Shown here: piece by piece, positions 27,734 to 35,534 of the stretch | Position numbering within the stretch: the first letter of the stretch is position 1 | How the letters are laid out: each line of letters begins with the position of its first letter | Origin: Alphaproteobacteria bacterium | Lineage (GTDB): Bacteria > Pseudomonadota > Alphaproteobacteria > Acetobacterales > Acetobacteraceae | NCBI GenBank assembly: GCA_017307285.1 | Contig: JAFKFI010000106.1 | Span: forward strand, 1 to 62,724 | DNA: 62,724 nt | Direction of reading: 5' to 3' | Notes under the pieces: model-generated | The model's database searches: none | The model's input: only the letters and a program-made list of their open reading frames with translations | Told to the model about the DNA's origin: nothing | Position numbers and translations under genes: made by a program

Positions 27734-29203
27734 TCACGAATTGAGCGTGTTCTTATGGATCTTCCCATCCTTCATGATGATCACGAAGTTCTTGGCAGGA
27801 TCCTCGATCAGCCTGATGTTCTCGAGGGGATTGCCGTCGATCAGCAGTAGATCGGCAAGCGCGCCTTGCTCCACCACGCCCAACTTCCCCGGGTAGGGGT
27901 TGCGTGGACCGCACAAGCTTAACAGCTCGCCATTGGTCGCGGTCGCCATCCGCAGGATTTCGGCGTTCGGGTACCAGCGGGTCAGATGCGTCAGCATGGT
28001 ACCCTGGCGCGCTGTCAGAGTTCCGGAGAACAGCAGATCCGAGCCGAACGCCGTCTTGATCCCGTGGGCCTTCGCGAGCGTGTACGCCTTGTCGGCGCCT
28101 GAAATGACCTGAAGCAGTCGGGCTTGGCTCGGGCCGGTCAGTGGGATCGCGTCATCGGTGCCGAGGAATGGCTGGATGCTGAGCCATATCCCCTTCTCCG
28201 CCATCAGCCTGGCCGTCGCATCGTCCATCAGATGACCATGTTCGATGCATGTGGCACCTGCGGCGATCGCCCGCTGGATGGTGTGCGGCGTGTAGGCGTG
28301 CACCGTGGCGTAGGTGTCCCAGTCGTTGGCGGCTTCGACGCCGGCGCGCAACTCGGGCTCGGTCAGCGTTGCCGCCTCGAGCGGACTGCGCGGAGATGAC
28401 ACGCCGCCACTTCCCACGAGCTTGATCTGCGATGCTTGCTGCAGGAGCTGCTCGCGCACCCGCAGCCGCACCAGATCCGGGCTATCGACAATTATGCTCG
28501 CGCCGGTTTGCTCCATCCGGCTGAGTCGGCTGCCGACGCTCGGGACATCGTACAACGGCCGCATGTCGCCATGACCACTGGTGGCGGTGATCATGGCGCC
28601 GGACGGATAGATGCGCGGTCCCGGCACGAGGCTTTCGTCGACCGCCTGTTTCAGCGCAAAGGCCGGGCCGCCGAGATCGCGAACGGTCGTGAAGCCACGC
28701 ATCAGCGTACGCTCGGCTTCCGCGCTGGCGGCGAGATAGACGTAGCCGAAATCCGCGTTCAACAAAGCCTGGAGCGGAAGCCCGGCAAAGATTGAGTGCC
28801 AATGCGCGTCGATCAGCCCCGGCATGAGAACCCGGCCGCCGCAATCGATCGTTTGCGCGCCATCCGGCGCCGCGGGATTGCCAGCCGTCACGGCCTTAAT
28901 CCGATTGCCCTCGACGAGCAGACGAAGCCCGTCGCGCAAGGTGCCGGAGTTTCCGTCGAACAACCGGAAGTTTGTGAACAGGATGGGGTGCGACGGTCCC
29001 GCACGCTCCGAACCTGGTTGCGCAGCGGCACGCTTCGGCAGCCCGAGCGACGCGACCGAGCCAGCAACACCCGCGACAAAGCCGCGCCGCGACAGGTCCG
29101 CGCCGATCCGGCGCGTCAGGGCATGAATTTCCGGCCGGTGGCAGAGGCAGCCACTATGACCGGTCGCGGCTGCGTCGCCGGAGGTGCAGGAGAACGGGCT
29201 CAC
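27734..29203 (-). CDS. Tat-exported metal-dependent amidohydrolase (imidazolonepropionase/prolidase-like)
   Basis: A 489-residue amidohydrolase superfamily member. The N-terminal region contains a twin-arginine signal (LSRRGFVAGVAGSVASLGL, then AAAQ), so the enzyme is probably periplasmic. The barrel has the metal motif DAHWHS, a Lys in SQIKLVGSGG, His in VHAYTP and CIEHGHLMDD, and Asp in AFGSDLLFSG; the frame ends with the usual beta-sandwich (GALADLLLIDGNPLENI). Relatives act on cyclic amides, dipeptides or organophosphates; the substrate is unknown. The GTG at 29203 overlaps the stop of the upstream SDR by 4 bases, implying coupling. About 35 residues precede the Arg pair, so a later start is possible. 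Confidence 0.85.
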   Translation of the reverse strand: MSPFSCTSGDAAATGHSGCLCHRPEIHALTRRIGADLSRRGFVAGVAGSVASLGLPKRAAAQPGSERAGPSHPILFTNFRLFDGNSGTLRDGLRLLVEGNRIKAVTAGNPAAPDGAQTIDCGGRVLMPGLIDAHWHSIFAGLPLQALLNADFGYVYLAASAEAERTLMRGFTTVRDLGGPAFALKQAVDESLVPGPRIYPSGAMITATSGHGDMRPLYDVPSVGSRLSRMEQTGASIIVDSPDLVRLRVREQLLQQASQIKLVGSGGVSSPRSPLEAATLTEPELRAGVEAANDWDTYATVHAYTPHTIQRAIAAGATCIEHGHLMDDATARLMAEKGIWLSIQPFLGTDDAIPLTGPSQARLLQVISGADKAYTLAKAHGIKTAFGSDLLFSGTLTARQGTMLTHLTRWYPNAEILRMATATNGELLSLCGPRNPYPGKLGVVEQGALADLLLIDGNPLENIRLIEDPAKNFVIIMKDGKIHKNTLNS

Positions 29204-29979
29204 GCGGTCGCCGCCCCGTCCACCGGGAGCGCGATGCCGGAGACATAGGAAGCTTCATCCGAGATCAGGAACAGCGCCGCGTTGGCCACCTCGTCCGCCT
29301 TGGCCGCGCGGCCGAAAGGAACCGTCTTGACCGCCTGCCGCACGACCATCTCGGGCACCTGGTTGCTCGTGCTGGGCTGGTCGGGCCGGGCGACGAAGGT
29401 GCGCAGCATCGGTGTGTCGGTCATGCCGGGACACACGGCATTCACCCGGATGTGATCCGGCGCCAGACGCTTCGCCAGCGAGCGGACGAAGCCGACGACG
29501 CCGAACTTCGCCATCGAGTAGATCGGGCTGTAGGCCGAGCCCGCGAGCCCGGCGATCGAGGCGGTGAACAGCAGGGCACCGCCGCCCCGCGCGCGCAGAT
29601 GCGGGATCGCCGCCTCGGTCGTCACCAGCACGCTGCGCAGGTTGAGGTCCATCGCCAGCTCGTATTGCGACATATCGACACCCTCCACAGCCGCGGGGCC
29701 GGGGTGGCCGACATGGTTCCAGACGAAATCAAGTCCGCCGAACGCATCGACCGTGCGCGACACCACCTCGCGCGCGAATTCGTCACGGCGCAGGTCGCCC
29801 GCGATCACCATGACCTTGCCGTGGTCGGCGCGCAGCCGCCCGGCCAGCGCCTCCGCCTTGGCGCCGTCGAGGTCGACGATGGCGACGGACGCGCCCTCCT
29901 TCGCAAAACGCGTCGCCCCTGCCCGGCCCATGCCAGAGCCCCCCGCTGTCACGATACCGATTTTGCCTTCCAGCCGCAT
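29200..29979 (-). CDS. Short-chain dehydrogenase/reductase
   Basis: A 259-residue classical SDR with cofactor loop TAGGSGMGRA, a catalytic YSMAK (Tyr-x3-Lys) preceded by a Ser-containing ASIAGLAGS, and PGMTDTPM. The usual NNAG is altered to WNHVG. DLDG after the second strand suggests NAD(H) preference. ATG 29979 (MRLEGKIGIV) is the natural start; the frame opens much further upstream but that part lies in the divergent phbB region. It is translationally coupled to the exported amidohydrolase downstream. Substrate unknown. Confidence 0.88.
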   Translation of the reverse strand: MRLEGKIGIVTAGGSGMGRAGATRFAKEGASVAIVDLDGAKAEALAGRLRADHGKVMVIAGDLRRDEFAREVVSRTVDAFGGLDFVWNHVGHPGPAAVEGVDMSQYELAMDLNLRSVLVTTEAAIPHLRARGGGALLFTASIAGLAGSAYSPIYSMAKFGVVGFVRSLAKRLAPDHIRVNAVCPGMTDTPMLRTFVARPDQPSTSNQVPEMVVRQAVKTVPFGRAAKADEVANAALFLISDEASYVSGIALPVDGAATA

Positions 29980-30030
29980 GTCTTCCCCCCGCCTGTTCCG
30001 TTTCACATCCACGCTACGTCGGCCGCCATG

Positions 30031-30043
30031 TTGCGCCGCACAA
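30031..30043. promoter_or_regulatory. Near-palindrome in the phbB upstream region
   Basis: TTGCGCCGCACAA is a near-perfect inverted repeat with a single mismatch, about 95 bp upstream of the phbB-like ATG and 52 bp upstream of the divergent SDR. PhaR-type regulators of polyhydroxyalkanoate genes bind TGC-rich palindromes, so this is a possible site. Confidence 0.25.
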
Positions 30044-30138
30044 GCGATTTTGCTCACCCGTTCCCGGATGCGCTGGCCCATGATAAGCGGACGACGATAC
30101 GGCTGGCGACAAGCAGCCGGGGAAAAGGGAGACGGACA

Positions 30139-30861
30139 ATGGCACGGGTCGCACTGGTCACGGGTGGCACGCGGGGCATTGGCGCAGCGATCAGCCGAGC
30201 ACTCAAGGCGCAGGGCCGCACCGTGGTCGCCAATTACGGCGGCAACGACACCGCGGCGCAGGCCTTCGCCGCCGAGACCGGCATCAAGGTCTACAAATTC
30301 GACGTGTCGGATTTCGCCGCCTGCCAGGAGGCGGTCAAGCACATCACCGCCGAGATCGGGCCGATCGAAATTTTGGTGAACAATGCCGGCATTACCCGCG
30401 ACGGCACGTTGGCGAAGATGGACCGCACCATGTGGGATGCGGTGCTCGATACCAATCTCGGCTCCTGCTACAATCTCTGCAAGCTGACGTTCGATGGGAT
30501 GCGCGCGCAGAAATTCGGCCGCATCGTCAATATCGGCAGCATCAACGGCCAGGCCGGCCAGTACGGCCAGGTGAATTACGCCGCCGCGAAATCCGGCATC
30601 CACGGTTTCACCAAGGCGTTGGCGCAGGAGGGTGCCCGCTTCGGCATCACCGTCAACGCCATCGCACCGGGCTACGTGGATACCGACATGGTGCGCGCCG
30701 TGCCGGGCGACGTGCTGCAGAAGATCATCGCTCGCATCCCCGCCGGACGATTGGGCAAGGCCGAGGATATCGCGCGCGGTGTGGCATTCCTCACCGCCGA
30801 CGACGCCGATTTCGTCACCGGCTCGACGCTGTCGATCAACGGCGGCCAGCATATGTATTGA
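30139..30861 (+). CDS. phbB: Acetoacetyl-CoA reductase (PhbB-type SDR)
   Basis: A 240-residue SDR closely matching PhbB/PhaB, which reduces acetoacetyl-CoA to (R)-3-hydroxybutyryl-CoA with NADPH for polyhydroxybutyrate synthesis. Motifs: TGGTRGIGAAI, NNAGITRDGT, INGQAGQYGQVNYAAAKSG (catalytic Tyr-x3-Lys), and PGYVDTDMV. The phrase GQYGQVNY is typical of PhbB rather than FabG. No thiolase or synthase lies beside it. GGGAGACGG precedes the ATG. The 3' end overlaps the convergent MocR-type gene by 26 bp. Confidence 0.9.
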   Translation: MARVALVTGGTRGIGAAISRALKAQGRTVVANYGGNDTAAQAFAAETGIKVYKFDVSDFAACQEAVKHITAEIGPIEILVNNAGITRDGTLAKMDRTMWDAVLDTNLGSCYNLCKLTFDGMRAQKFGRIVNIGSINGQAGQYGQVNYAAAKSGIHGFTKALAQEGARFGITVNAIAPGYVDTDMVRAVPGDVLQKIIARIPAGRLGKAEDIARGVAFLTADDADFVTGSTLSINGGQHMY

Positions 30862-32275
30862 CGGGACGCAGTGCCGGGCCGATCGCGCGTTCCAACACCT
30901 GCGCGACGCCCGGCGCATCCGTCTCGGCGATGTTGGTGAAGCTTAGCAGCAATCCCTGTCCGCAATCATGCGCGACGCACGTGTCGGACAGTGGCGTGGG
31001 CGCCAGCCCGGCCGCGTTCGCCTGCCGGACCAGCTCGACGTCGCTCGCCGCACCAGCGACGCGCGCGAGCAGGTGCATCCCGCCGGCTTGCAGTTCGATC
31101 GCCAGCCGGTCGCCGAACACTGATGTTAGCGCACTCGCAAGCGCCGCGCGCCGCGCCCCGTAGAGTCCCCGCATCCGCTTCAGATGACGCGGGAAATGCC
31201 CCTCGGCCATGAACGCGGCGACCACGGCCTGATCATGGACTCCGCGCCCCCATTGGCTGAGGCGGCAGACCGCGGAAAACGCTGGCACCTGTGCTTCGGG
31301 CACTAAGAGGTAGCCGAGCCGCAATGCGGGAAACAGCACCTTGCTGAAGCTGCCCGCGTAGAGCACCCGCTCATCGAGATCGAGGCTCTTCAGCGCGGGC
31401 AACGGATGGCCCGTGTAGCGGAACTCGCTGTCGTAATCGTCCTCGATCACCCAGGCGCCCGCCGCTTTCGCCCAGGCGAGCAGCGCGAGCCGACGAGGCA
31501 GGCTCAGCGCAACGCCAAGCGGGCTTTGGTGCGACGGCGTCACTGCCACGAAGCGAGCGTCCGGCGCTCGGGCGATTCCCTCCTCCACACGCATCCCGTC
31601 GTCGTCGACGCGCACCGGCACCACCCGCGCTCCAGCCGCCGCTAGCGCCTCGCGCGCCAGTACGTAGCCGGGGTCCTCGACCCAGGCCGCGTTGCCCGGG
31701 CGCAGCAGCACGCGCGCGACGAGATCGAGAGCGCCCTGATAGCCGCCGGTGATGAAAATCTGCGATGGCGCGGAGGCGATGCCGCGCGAGATCGCGAGAT
31801 ACGCCGCGATCGCCTCCCGTAACGGGAGATAGCCAGCCGGATCGGCGTCCGCCATTCGACCGGCGCTGAATATGCGCGCCTCGCGCATCGCCAGCCGCGA
31901 CCAAAGCTTGCGCGGGAACAGGTCGAGCGCCGGCAGACCCATCCGGAACGGCAGTGCCAATGACGACCCGATGGCGGAGGCGTGCGGCGGCGGCGCGGTG
32001 GCGCGGCGCGACGCCGCCAACGGCGCCGTCAGCTGCGGCGAGACCTGCGTACCGGCCGGCCCGCGCGAGACAATGTAGCCCTCTCCCGCCAACAGGGCAT
32101 ACGCCGCATCCGCCGTACCGCGCGCGATGCCGAGCTGGCTGGCGAGACTGCGTGCCGAGGGCAGCTTCTCGCCCGGCCGCAGCGTACCGGCGCCGATCGC
32201 CTCGCGCACCCGCTCGTAGATCTGTCGGTACAGCGGCGCGCCGCCCGTTTGGTCGAGAGCGATCGATGGAATCAT
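30836..32275 (-). CDS. MocR/PdxR-type GntR-family regulator with aminotransferase domain
   Basis: A 479-residue regulator: a GntR winged helix in residues about 5-75 (PLYRQIYERVREAIGAGTLR, PSARSLASQLGIARGTA) joined to a fold-type I aminotransferase-like domain with the PLP Lys in YAGSFSKVLFPALRLGY. MocR proteins use PLP or its adducts as signals and often control vitamin B6 or amino-acid genes. It is divergent from the carboxymuconolactone decarboxylase operon and probably controls it; an inverted repeat lies between them. It overlaps phbB tail-to-tail by 26 bp. Confidence 0.93.
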   Translation of the reverse strand: MIPSIALDQTGGAPLYRQIYERVREAIGAGTLRPGEKLPSARSLASQLGIARGTADAAYALLAGEGYIVSRGPAGTQVSPQLTAPLAASRRATAPPPHASAIGSSLALPFRMGLPALDLFPRKLWSRLAMREARIFSAGRMADADPAGYLPLREAIAAYLAISRGIASAPSQIFITGGYQGALDLVARVLLRPGNAAWVEDPGYVLAREALAAAGARVVPVRVDDDGMRVEEGIARAPDARFVAVTPSHQSPLGVALSLPRRLALLAWAKAAGAWVIEDDYDSEFRYTGHPLPALKSLDLDERVLYAGSFSKVLFPALRLGYLLVPEAQVPAFSAVCRLSQWGRGVHDQAVVAAFMAEGHFPRHLKRMRGLYGARRAALASALTSVFGDRLAIELQAGGMHLLARVAGAASDVELVRQANAAGLAPTPLSDTCVAHDCGQGLLLSFTNIAETDAPGVAQVLERAIGPALRPVNTYAGRR

Positions 32276-32298
32276 GGCCCATGCCGATTAGCCGATCT

Positions 32299-32318
32299 TG
32301 GCCCTGTGTGATAGGCCA
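32299..32318. promoter_or_regulatory. Candidate MocR operator
   Basis: TGGCC-N10-GGCCA is an inverted repeat within the 84-bp gap between the divergent MocR gene and the decarboxylase-like gene; a related ATGGCCCAT at 32273-32281 covers the MocR start codon. Position fits joint control of both promoters. Confidence 0.35.
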
Positions 32319-32359
32319 TCGGCCGCCTACCTTCCGTCCGTCAACGACCGGAGATAGCG

Positions 32360-32821
32360 ATGTCGGAGGAGAGATTGCGGGCCTACGACGCGGCCCCGGC
32401 GACGATTGACGCCGTGCGCAAGCTGGAGGCGCACATCCAACAAAGCGGGCTGGAGAAGTCGCTGATCGAGCTGGTGAAGATGCGCGCTTCGCAGATCAAC
32501 GGCTGTGCGTTCTGCCTCGATATGCATAGCCGCGACGCCCGCCGCCACGGCGAGACCGAGCAGCGGCTCTATCTGCTGAACGGCTGGCGCGAATCGCCGC
32601 TGTATAGCGACCGGGAGCGCGCCGCACTGGCGTGGACCGAGGCGGTCACGCTTATCGCCCAGACGCACGCGCCCGATGCCGAATACGAGGCGTTGCGGAA
32701 GCACTTCTCGGATGCGGAGGTGGTGAACCTGACGACGCTGATCGGAATGATCAATCTCTGGAACCGGCTCGCGATCAGCTTCCGCACGCCGCACCCGGTG
32801 GTCAAGGCCAAGGCGGCGTGA
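32360..32821 (+). CDS. Carboxymuconolactone decarboxylase/AhpD-family protein
   Basis: A 153-residue AhpD-like alkylhydroperoxidase-family protein with the redox motif C49-x2-C52-x3-H56 (GCAFCLDMHSRD) preceded by the helix LIELVKMRASQIN. Such proteins often act as thiol peroxidases. MocR regulators are frequently divergent from a gene of this family, exactly as here. Its stop overlaps a GTG (GTGA) that may start the acetyltransferase gene, so the three plus-strand genes form a coupled operon. Confidence 0.9.
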   Translation: MSEERLRAYDAAPATIDAVRKLEAHIQQSGLEKSLIELVKMRASQINGCAFCLDMHSRDARRHGETEQRLYLLNGWRESPLYSDRERAALAWTEAVTLIAQTHAPDAEYEALRKHFSDAEVVNLTTLIGMINLWNRLAISFRTPHPVVKAKAA

Positions 32822-32823
32822 CC

Positions 32824-33252
32824 ATGCTCGCGCTGCGCCACGTCGAGGCTGACGAGGAGGTCGCGGCATGTTTCGCGGTGATGCGGCAGTTGCGGCCGCA
32901 TCTCGCGAGCGCCGAGGAGTTCGTCGAGCGGGTCGCCCGACAACGCGGCGCCGGATACCGGCTACTCGCGGCGTGGCGCGACGCGGCGCCGGTCGGGCTT
33001 GCCGGATATCGCTTGCAGGAGAACCTGATTCACGGCCGCTTCGTCTATATCGACGATCTTGTCGTGGCGGAATCGGAGCGGCGTGGGCGGATCGGCGCCG
33101 CGCTGCTCGAAGCGGTGGCGGCGGAAGCCCGCGCGCTCGGCTGCGAGCGCCTGACGCTCGACACGGCGATCGACAATTTGCTCGGCCAGCGCTTCTATTT
33201 CCGCAACGAGATGCTGCCGACCGGGATGCATTTTCGCTTGGCCCTGACGTGA
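32824..33252 (+). CDS. GNAT-family N-acetyltransferase
   Basis: A 142-residue GNAT protein with the acetyl-CoA loop ERRGRIGAALLEAV, preceded by the strand FVYIDDLVV, and the late CERLTLDTAIDN and RFYFRNEM segments. The acceptor is unknown. ATG 32824 is chosen; GTG 32818, overlapping the upstream stop, is equally possible and adds two residues. Its own stop overlaps a GTG of the next gene in the same GTGA fashion. It is the middle gene of the operon opposite the MocR regulator. Confidence 0.85.
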   Translation: MLALRHVEADEEVAACFAVMRQLRPHLASAEEFVERVARQRGAGYRLLAAWRDAAPVGLAGYRLQENLIHGRFVYIDDLVVAESERRGRIGAALLEAVAAEARALGCERLTLDTAIDNLLGQRFYFRNEMLPTGMHFRLALT

Positions 33253-33890
33253 AGGATTCGGTGTTGGACGCAACGAGCATCCTGCACGTGGATTGCAGCC
33301 CTCGCGGCGCCACGTCGTTCAGTCGACGGCTGGGCGGGGAATTGATGGCGCGGCTCGCGGCGCGGCATCCGAGCGCGCGCATCGTCACGCGCGACCTCGC
33401 CGCCGATCCGCCACCCTATGTCGACGAGGCGCGCGCCATCGCGATGCTGATGCCGGCCGAGCAGCGCGGCGCGCACGAGGAGGCGGCGCTCGCCTGCTCG
33501 GAGACGCTGATCGGCGAGCTGGAGGCCAGCGACCTGCTGGTGATCTCGACGCCGATGCACAACTATTCCGTGCCTGCGCCGCTCAAAGCGTGGATCGACC
33601 ACGTGGTAAGAATCCGCCGCACGTTTCGTAGCACGCCGGAGGGCAAGGTCGGGATGCTGCACGACCGGCCGACCCTCGTGGTGACGGCCGCGGGCGGCTT
33701 TCACTCGACCGAGCCGGCGCGTCAGCCCGATTATCTCACGCCCTATCTACGGGCGATTCTCGCGACAATCGGTATTCACGACGTCGCGTTCCACAATCTC
33801 GAAGGGATGGGCCGCGGCCCGGAGGCGGTCGCCCGCGCGCTGGAAGGCGCGCGGGCGTGGCTTGATGAGCAATTGCCACCGGGTTTCTAG
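33249..33890 (+). CDS. FMN-dependent NADH-azoreductase/quinone reductase (AzoR-like)
   Basis: A 213-residue flavodoxin-fold protein with the AzoR motifs CSPRGATSFSRRL (FMN phosphate loop) and STPMHNYSVPAPLKAWIDHV, and a late TAAGGFHS. These enzymes reduce quinones and azo dyes with NAD(P)H and protect against quinone stress. The GTG at 33249 overlaps the acetyltransferase stop by 4 bases; GTG 33261 is an alternative start. It is the last gene of the operon and is followed by the second copy of the paired-hairpin repeat. Confidence 0.88.
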   Translation: MKDSVLDATSILHVDCSPRGATSFSRRLGGELMARLAARHPSARIVTRDLAADPPPYVDEARAIAMLMPAEQRGAHEEAALACSETLIGELEASDLLVISTPMHNYSVPAPLKAWIDHVVRIRRTFRSTPEGKVGMLHDRPTLVVTAAGGFHSTEPARQPDYLTPYLRAILATIGIHDVAFHNLEGMGRGPEAVARALEGARAWLDEQLPPGF

Positions 33891-33904
33891 GGGGATTCGA
33901 CGGT

Positions 33905-33958
33905 GGCGGAATGAATTCCGCCCTACATCGAATGGCGTAGGGCGGACTTCAGTCCGCC
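33905..33958. repeat. Paired-hairpin palindromic repeat, copy 2
   Basis: GGCGGAATGAATTCCGCC and GGCGGACTTCAGTCCGCC are two near-perfect palindromes joined by CCTACA...GTAGG, which also pair. It matches the copy at 11862-11919 in layout and most bases, and again lies between convergent genes. Confidence 0.8.
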
Positions 33959-33962
33959 GCCT

Positions 33963-34808
33963 TCACCCGTCGTAGAACACCAGCGTGCGCAGCTCGATGC
34001 TCTCGCGCGGCAGCTTATCGGCGGGCGCCGTGGGGTCCTCGAACGCCGAGTGCGGCGCAAAACGGGCGACGCCGGACCGTGCGGAATCGTAGCATTTGAG
34101 CAGTAGCGCCTCGTCCTCGCGCATGTCCGGCACATAGAGCCAGCGATGGCGCGGGCTGTACTTCACCGCGTAGGTCTCGCCGGTGCGGTCCCGGTACACC
34201 AAGTCGGAGGCGACGAAATCCTCTTGCGTTGTGCTGGCGGCATCGCACACCGCGAGCGGCGCGTCCTGCAACGGGCCGCGGATCGGACGCCAGACATTGA
34301 TGACGGCGAAGCGCTTCTTGAGCAGCGCCTCGGCCTCGTCGCCCATGAGGTCGCGCACGCGCTGCGGGCCGGAAATCTCGGTGTAGTCGTTGTGCACGCG
34401 CGTCACCGGCTGGCGCGGGCTGCCAGCCGCGCGATCCACTGCACCGGCCTGTCGGCGGCGGATGGTGTGGTCGAAAACCACCACGCGGGAGGCGCCGGTG
34501 GCTGCGGCGACCAGGCGCTCGGCTTCGGGATAGTAGACTTGACGGATCTCCTCCTCGTCCTCGAAGCCCTGCACCGCGCTGCGATGCTCGACAAGCTGGA
34601 TGCCCTCGCCATCCACCGACAGCTCATAGGCGATCGGCCGCACGTCATAGACGGGCATGGAGTGCGGTTCGTATGCCGCATTGGTCCGCTCGACACCGGG
34701 TGGTGGATCGTAAGTGAAGTTGCGCGGCTTCTCGGCCATTGGCGCCAAGTAGTGGAACACGCCGTCGACATGCGGCAGACGACCCAAAACGTCGCTGTTC
34801 AGGCTCAT
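33963..34808 (-). CDS. CmcJ/NvfI-family oxidoreductase
   Basis: A 281-residue protein of the CmcJ/NvfI group, which has a 2-oxoglutarate-dioxygenase-like fold and is related to cephamycin 7-alpha-methoxylation protein CmcJ and to fungal NvfI. Visible are NFTYDPPPGVERTN near the N-terminus, VVVFDHTIRR, PVTRVHNDYTE with the likely metal-binding His-x-Asp, and INVWRPIRGPLQDAPLAVCD. The substrate is unknown. AAGGAGTG precedes the ATG, and the ATG overlaps the stop of an 18-codon leader frame. The TetR gene just upstream on the same strand is the probable regulator. Confidence 0.85.
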   Translation of the reverse strand: MSLNSDVLGRLPHVDGVFHYLAPMAEKPRNFTYDPPPGVERTNAAYEPHSMPVYDVRPIAYELSVDGEGIQLVEHRSAVQGFEDEEEIRQVYYPEAERLVAAATGASRVVVFDHTIRRRQAGAVDRAAGSPRQPVTRVHNDYTEISGPQRVRDLMGDEAEALLKKRFAVINVWRPIRGPLQDAPLAVCDAASTTQEDFVASDLVYRDRTGETYAVKYSPRHRWLYVPDMREDEALLLKCYDSARSGVARFAPHSAFEDPTAPADKLPRESIELRTLVFYDG

Positions 34809-34861
34809 GGGTACACTCCTTGAAGAAATCCGAGATGGTCGGTCAGTTGTGGCTTGGCCAT
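34805..34861 (-). CDS. 18-residue leader ORF coupled to the CmcJ-type gene
   Basis: ATG at 34861 begins MAKPQLTDHLGFLQGVYP and stops at a TGA overlapping the CmcJ-type ATG (ATGA). It has a strong ribosome-binding site, TGGAGGT, 5-6 nt before the ATG, better than that of most genes here. It lies between the TetR gene and the CmcJ-type gene. A leader that enforces translational coupling, or a microprotein, are both possible. No homologue is recognised. Confidence 0.45.
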   Translation of the reverse strand: MAKPQLTDHLGFLQGVYP

Positions 34862-34884
34862 GACAAACCTCCAGCCGCGCGCGC

Positions 34885-35466
34885 TCAACCGAGCAGCACG
34901 CCGAACACGATCTCCTGGAACTGGCGGTACGCGGTGCCTTCCTTGTCGACCTTGGCCCGCAGCACCGTGCCTTCCCAGGCATTGACCAGAAAGGCGGCCA
35001 GTACGGCGGGATCACGACCGGTCGCGATCTCGCCCGCGCGTTGCGCCTCGCGCAGGCAGGTCTCGATCGAGCGCGTCCAGCCGGCATAGATCGCCGATAG
35101 ACGGTCGCACACGAGCCGGCTCTGATCCGCCAACTCCGCGCTGAGATTGCCGATGAGGCAGCCGCATTTGTAGTCGCGATCAGCCATGTTGGCTGCCAGC
35201 ATGTCGAAGTAGCGGCGCAAGCGCTCGATCGGCGGTAGACTCTCGTCGCTCAGCACGCACAGGCTGGAGCAGGCGCCGCGCTGCCAATACTGCTCGACGA
35301 TGGCGGCCCCCAGCGCCTCCTTGCTGTCGAAGTGGTTGTAGAACGACCCCTTCGGCACGCCGGCCGCGTCGGTGATGTCCTGCACGCCGCAGCCGTTATA
35401 TCCGCGCTGCCGCACCGCCTCGACAGCGGCATCCAGGAGCCTTTCGCGGACACTCGGTTTCGCCAT
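34885..35466 (-). CDS. TetR-family transcriptional regulator
   Basis: A 193-residue TetR regulator. The N-terminal helix-turn-helix reads RERLLDAAVEAVRQRGYNG, VQDITDAAGVPKGSFYNHFD and SKEALGAAIVEQY, the classical pattern. The C-terminal ligand domain (DYKCGCLIGNLSAEL, RSIETCLREAQRAGEI) resembles the AcuR/LmrA-like TetR_C group. It is upstream of, and codirectional with, the leader ORF and CmcJ-type gene, so it probably represses them along with itself. ATG 35466 and ATG 35475 (MAG preceding MAKP) are alternative starts. Confidence 0.92.
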   Translation of the reverse strand: MAKPSVRERLLDAAVEAVRQRGYNGCGVQDITDAAGVPKGSFYNHFDSKEALGAAIVEQYWQRGACSSLCVLSDESLPPIERLRRYFDMLAANMADRDYKCGCLIGNLSAELADQSRLVCDRLSAIYAGWTRSIETCLREAQRAGEIATGRDPAVLAAFLVNAWEGTVLRAKVDKEGTAYRQFQEIVFGVLLG

Positions 35467-35534
35467 GCCCGCCATATGACCAGTCGTCTTGCCCTCTTCA
35501 AGGGGCTTCCAGCTGGGCCGGGCGCGGCGCTCCC

